Assembly (NCBI GenBank): GCA_947643945.1
Contig: CANRXN010000085.1
Location: 1 to 5,412 of the forward strand
DNA from: an uncultured Clostridium sp.
Lineage (GTDB): Bacteria > Bacillota > Clostridia > TANB77 > CAG-508
Direction of reading: 5' to 3'
Length of the DNA: 5,412 nt
A program made the position numbers and the translations under genes. This document shows positions 4,839-5,412 of this stretch, one piece after another; the stretch's first letter is position 1, and every line of letters starts with the position of its first letter. A model generated the notes under the pieces. The model was not told where the DNA came from. It did not search any database and was given only the letters and a program-made list of their open reading frames with translations.

Positions 4839-5412
4839 ATGAAAGAGGAAGATTTAAAAGGTTTAGAAAATAAATTATGGGAAGCAGCAGACAAAATGAG
4901 AGGTGCTGTCCCAGTTTCAAGTTATAAATTTATCGTATTAGGATTAATATTTTTAAAATATATATCAGATTCATTTGAAGAAAAGTATCAAGAATTAGTA
5001 GAAGAAGGATATGGATTAGAAGAAGATAGAGATTCTTATATGGCTGAAAATATATTCTATGTTCCTGCAAAAGCTAGATGGGAATATTTAAATGCTCATT
5101 CTAAAGATGCAAATATTGGACAACTTATAGATGAAGCTTTAGAAGAAATAGAAAAAGAAAACCCAAGCTTAAAAGGTGTGTTAATTAAACAATATAATAG
5201 TCCAGATTACCAAAATGTAAATTTAGGTGAATTAATAGATATATTCACAAACGTAAAAATAGGAAATAAAGAAGCACAAGATAAAGATATTTTAGGAAGA
5301 ATCTATGAGTACTTTTTGGGACAATTTGCTTCTAACGAACTACAAAAGGGTGGAGAATTTTATACACCAGCTTGTTTAGTTAGAACAATGGTAGAATGTA
5401 TCGAACCATATA
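4839..5412 (+). CDS. hsdM: Type I restriction-modification system DNA methyltransferase subunit, 3'-truncated by the window
   Basis: The first 191 residues of HsdM are visible; with HsdS this subunit makes N6-methyladenine at a bipartite site, and with HsdR it forms the restriction complex. The N-terminal helical domain (about 1-140) has the hallmark start LENKLWEAADKMRGAVPVSSYK followed by FIVLGLIFLKYISDSFE. The methyltransferase domain then begins with ILGRIYEYFLGQFA (151-164) and GGEFYTP (171-177), the conserved segment just before the S-adenosylmethionine-binding motif I. Motif I and the NPPF/Y catalytic motif lie beyond the window. The ATG at 4839 has AAGGAG five bases upstream and its own promoter at 4772-4800. 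hsdS and hsdR would be expected downstream. Full-length relatives are about 480-520 residues, so roughly 40 percent is present. No frameshift is seen. Confidence 0.95.
   Translation, partial: MKEEDLKGLENKLWEAADKMRGAVPVSSYKFIVLGLIFLKYISDSFEEKYQELVEEGYGLEEDRDSYMAENIFYVPAKARWEYLNAHSKDANIGQLIDEALEEIEKENPSLKGVLIKQYNSPDYQNVNLGELIDIFTNVKIGNKEAQDKDILGRIYEYFLGQFASNELQKGGEFYTPACLVRTMVECIEPY

Noticed and set aside
2179..5412. Recombinase-driven phase variation of the type I system (HsdS inversion)
   Set aside because: The recombinase is a long arm-domain integrase beside a tRNA-type core, no hsdS lies in the window, and no inverted repeats flank hsdM here.
1..5412. CRISPR array or insertion-sequence ends
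   Set aside because: No regularly spaced repeat series, no transposase frame and no terminal inverted repeats with target duplications were found; the only repeats are those listed.

Overview
The window is AT-rich DNA with strong AGGAGG-type ribosome binding sites and long A/T-rich intergenic stretches, which points to a low-GC Gram-positive bacterium (Firmicutes, probably Clostridia or a close relative). It is accessory DNA: a phage/ICE-type integrase next to a tRNA-derived attachment core, at least three broken or truncated genes, and the start of a type I restriction-modification operon. The genus cannot be named from this sequence.

Left part (1-1580). A 5'-truncated ComEC/Rec2-like metallo-beta-lactamase-fold gene (1-765, +) converges on, and overlaps by 29 bp, a 117-residue gene (737-1090, -) whose C-terminal half looks like DUF3006, a family often found beside such hydrolases. 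The second gene has a good promoter (1147-1175). Directly upstream lies a perfect 15-bp hairpin terminator (1178-1220), which ends a decayed 117-codon gene (1226-1579, -). That gene carries two frameshifts and one internal stop.

Attachment region (1580-2178). This contains no sizeable gene. It holds the 3' part of a CAT-anticodon tRNA (1805-1851) without its 5' half, followed by a hairpin terminator. On each side is a pair of direct repeats with an 11-bp period (TTGGGTAAAA at 1666-1687; TGGGCAC at 1924-1941). This resembles the core plus arm sites of an integrase attachment site. A 15-bp inverted repeat and a possible 14-codon ORF lie between this and the integrase gene.

Integrase operon (2179-4530, - strand). 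In transcription order it consists of a probably 5'-truncated zinc-ribbon protein, an unrecognised 257-residue protein that starts right at the stop of the first gene, and the tyrosine integrase. The operon promoter is not visible and was probably lost at a breakpoint near 4509-4530.

Right part (4509-5412). At the breakpoint, the 3' remnant of an unknown + strand gene (4509-4730) begins back-to-back with the truncated - strand gene. A near-consensus promoter (4772-4800) then drives hsdM, the type I methyltransferase gene, which runs off the window.

The picture is of an integration hotspot where element ends meet and genes have been cut and decayed. Defence or DNA-uptake roles for the flanking genes are plausible but not shown. 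I see no convincing new system; the attP-like arrangement and the back-to-back truncation are the best leads.
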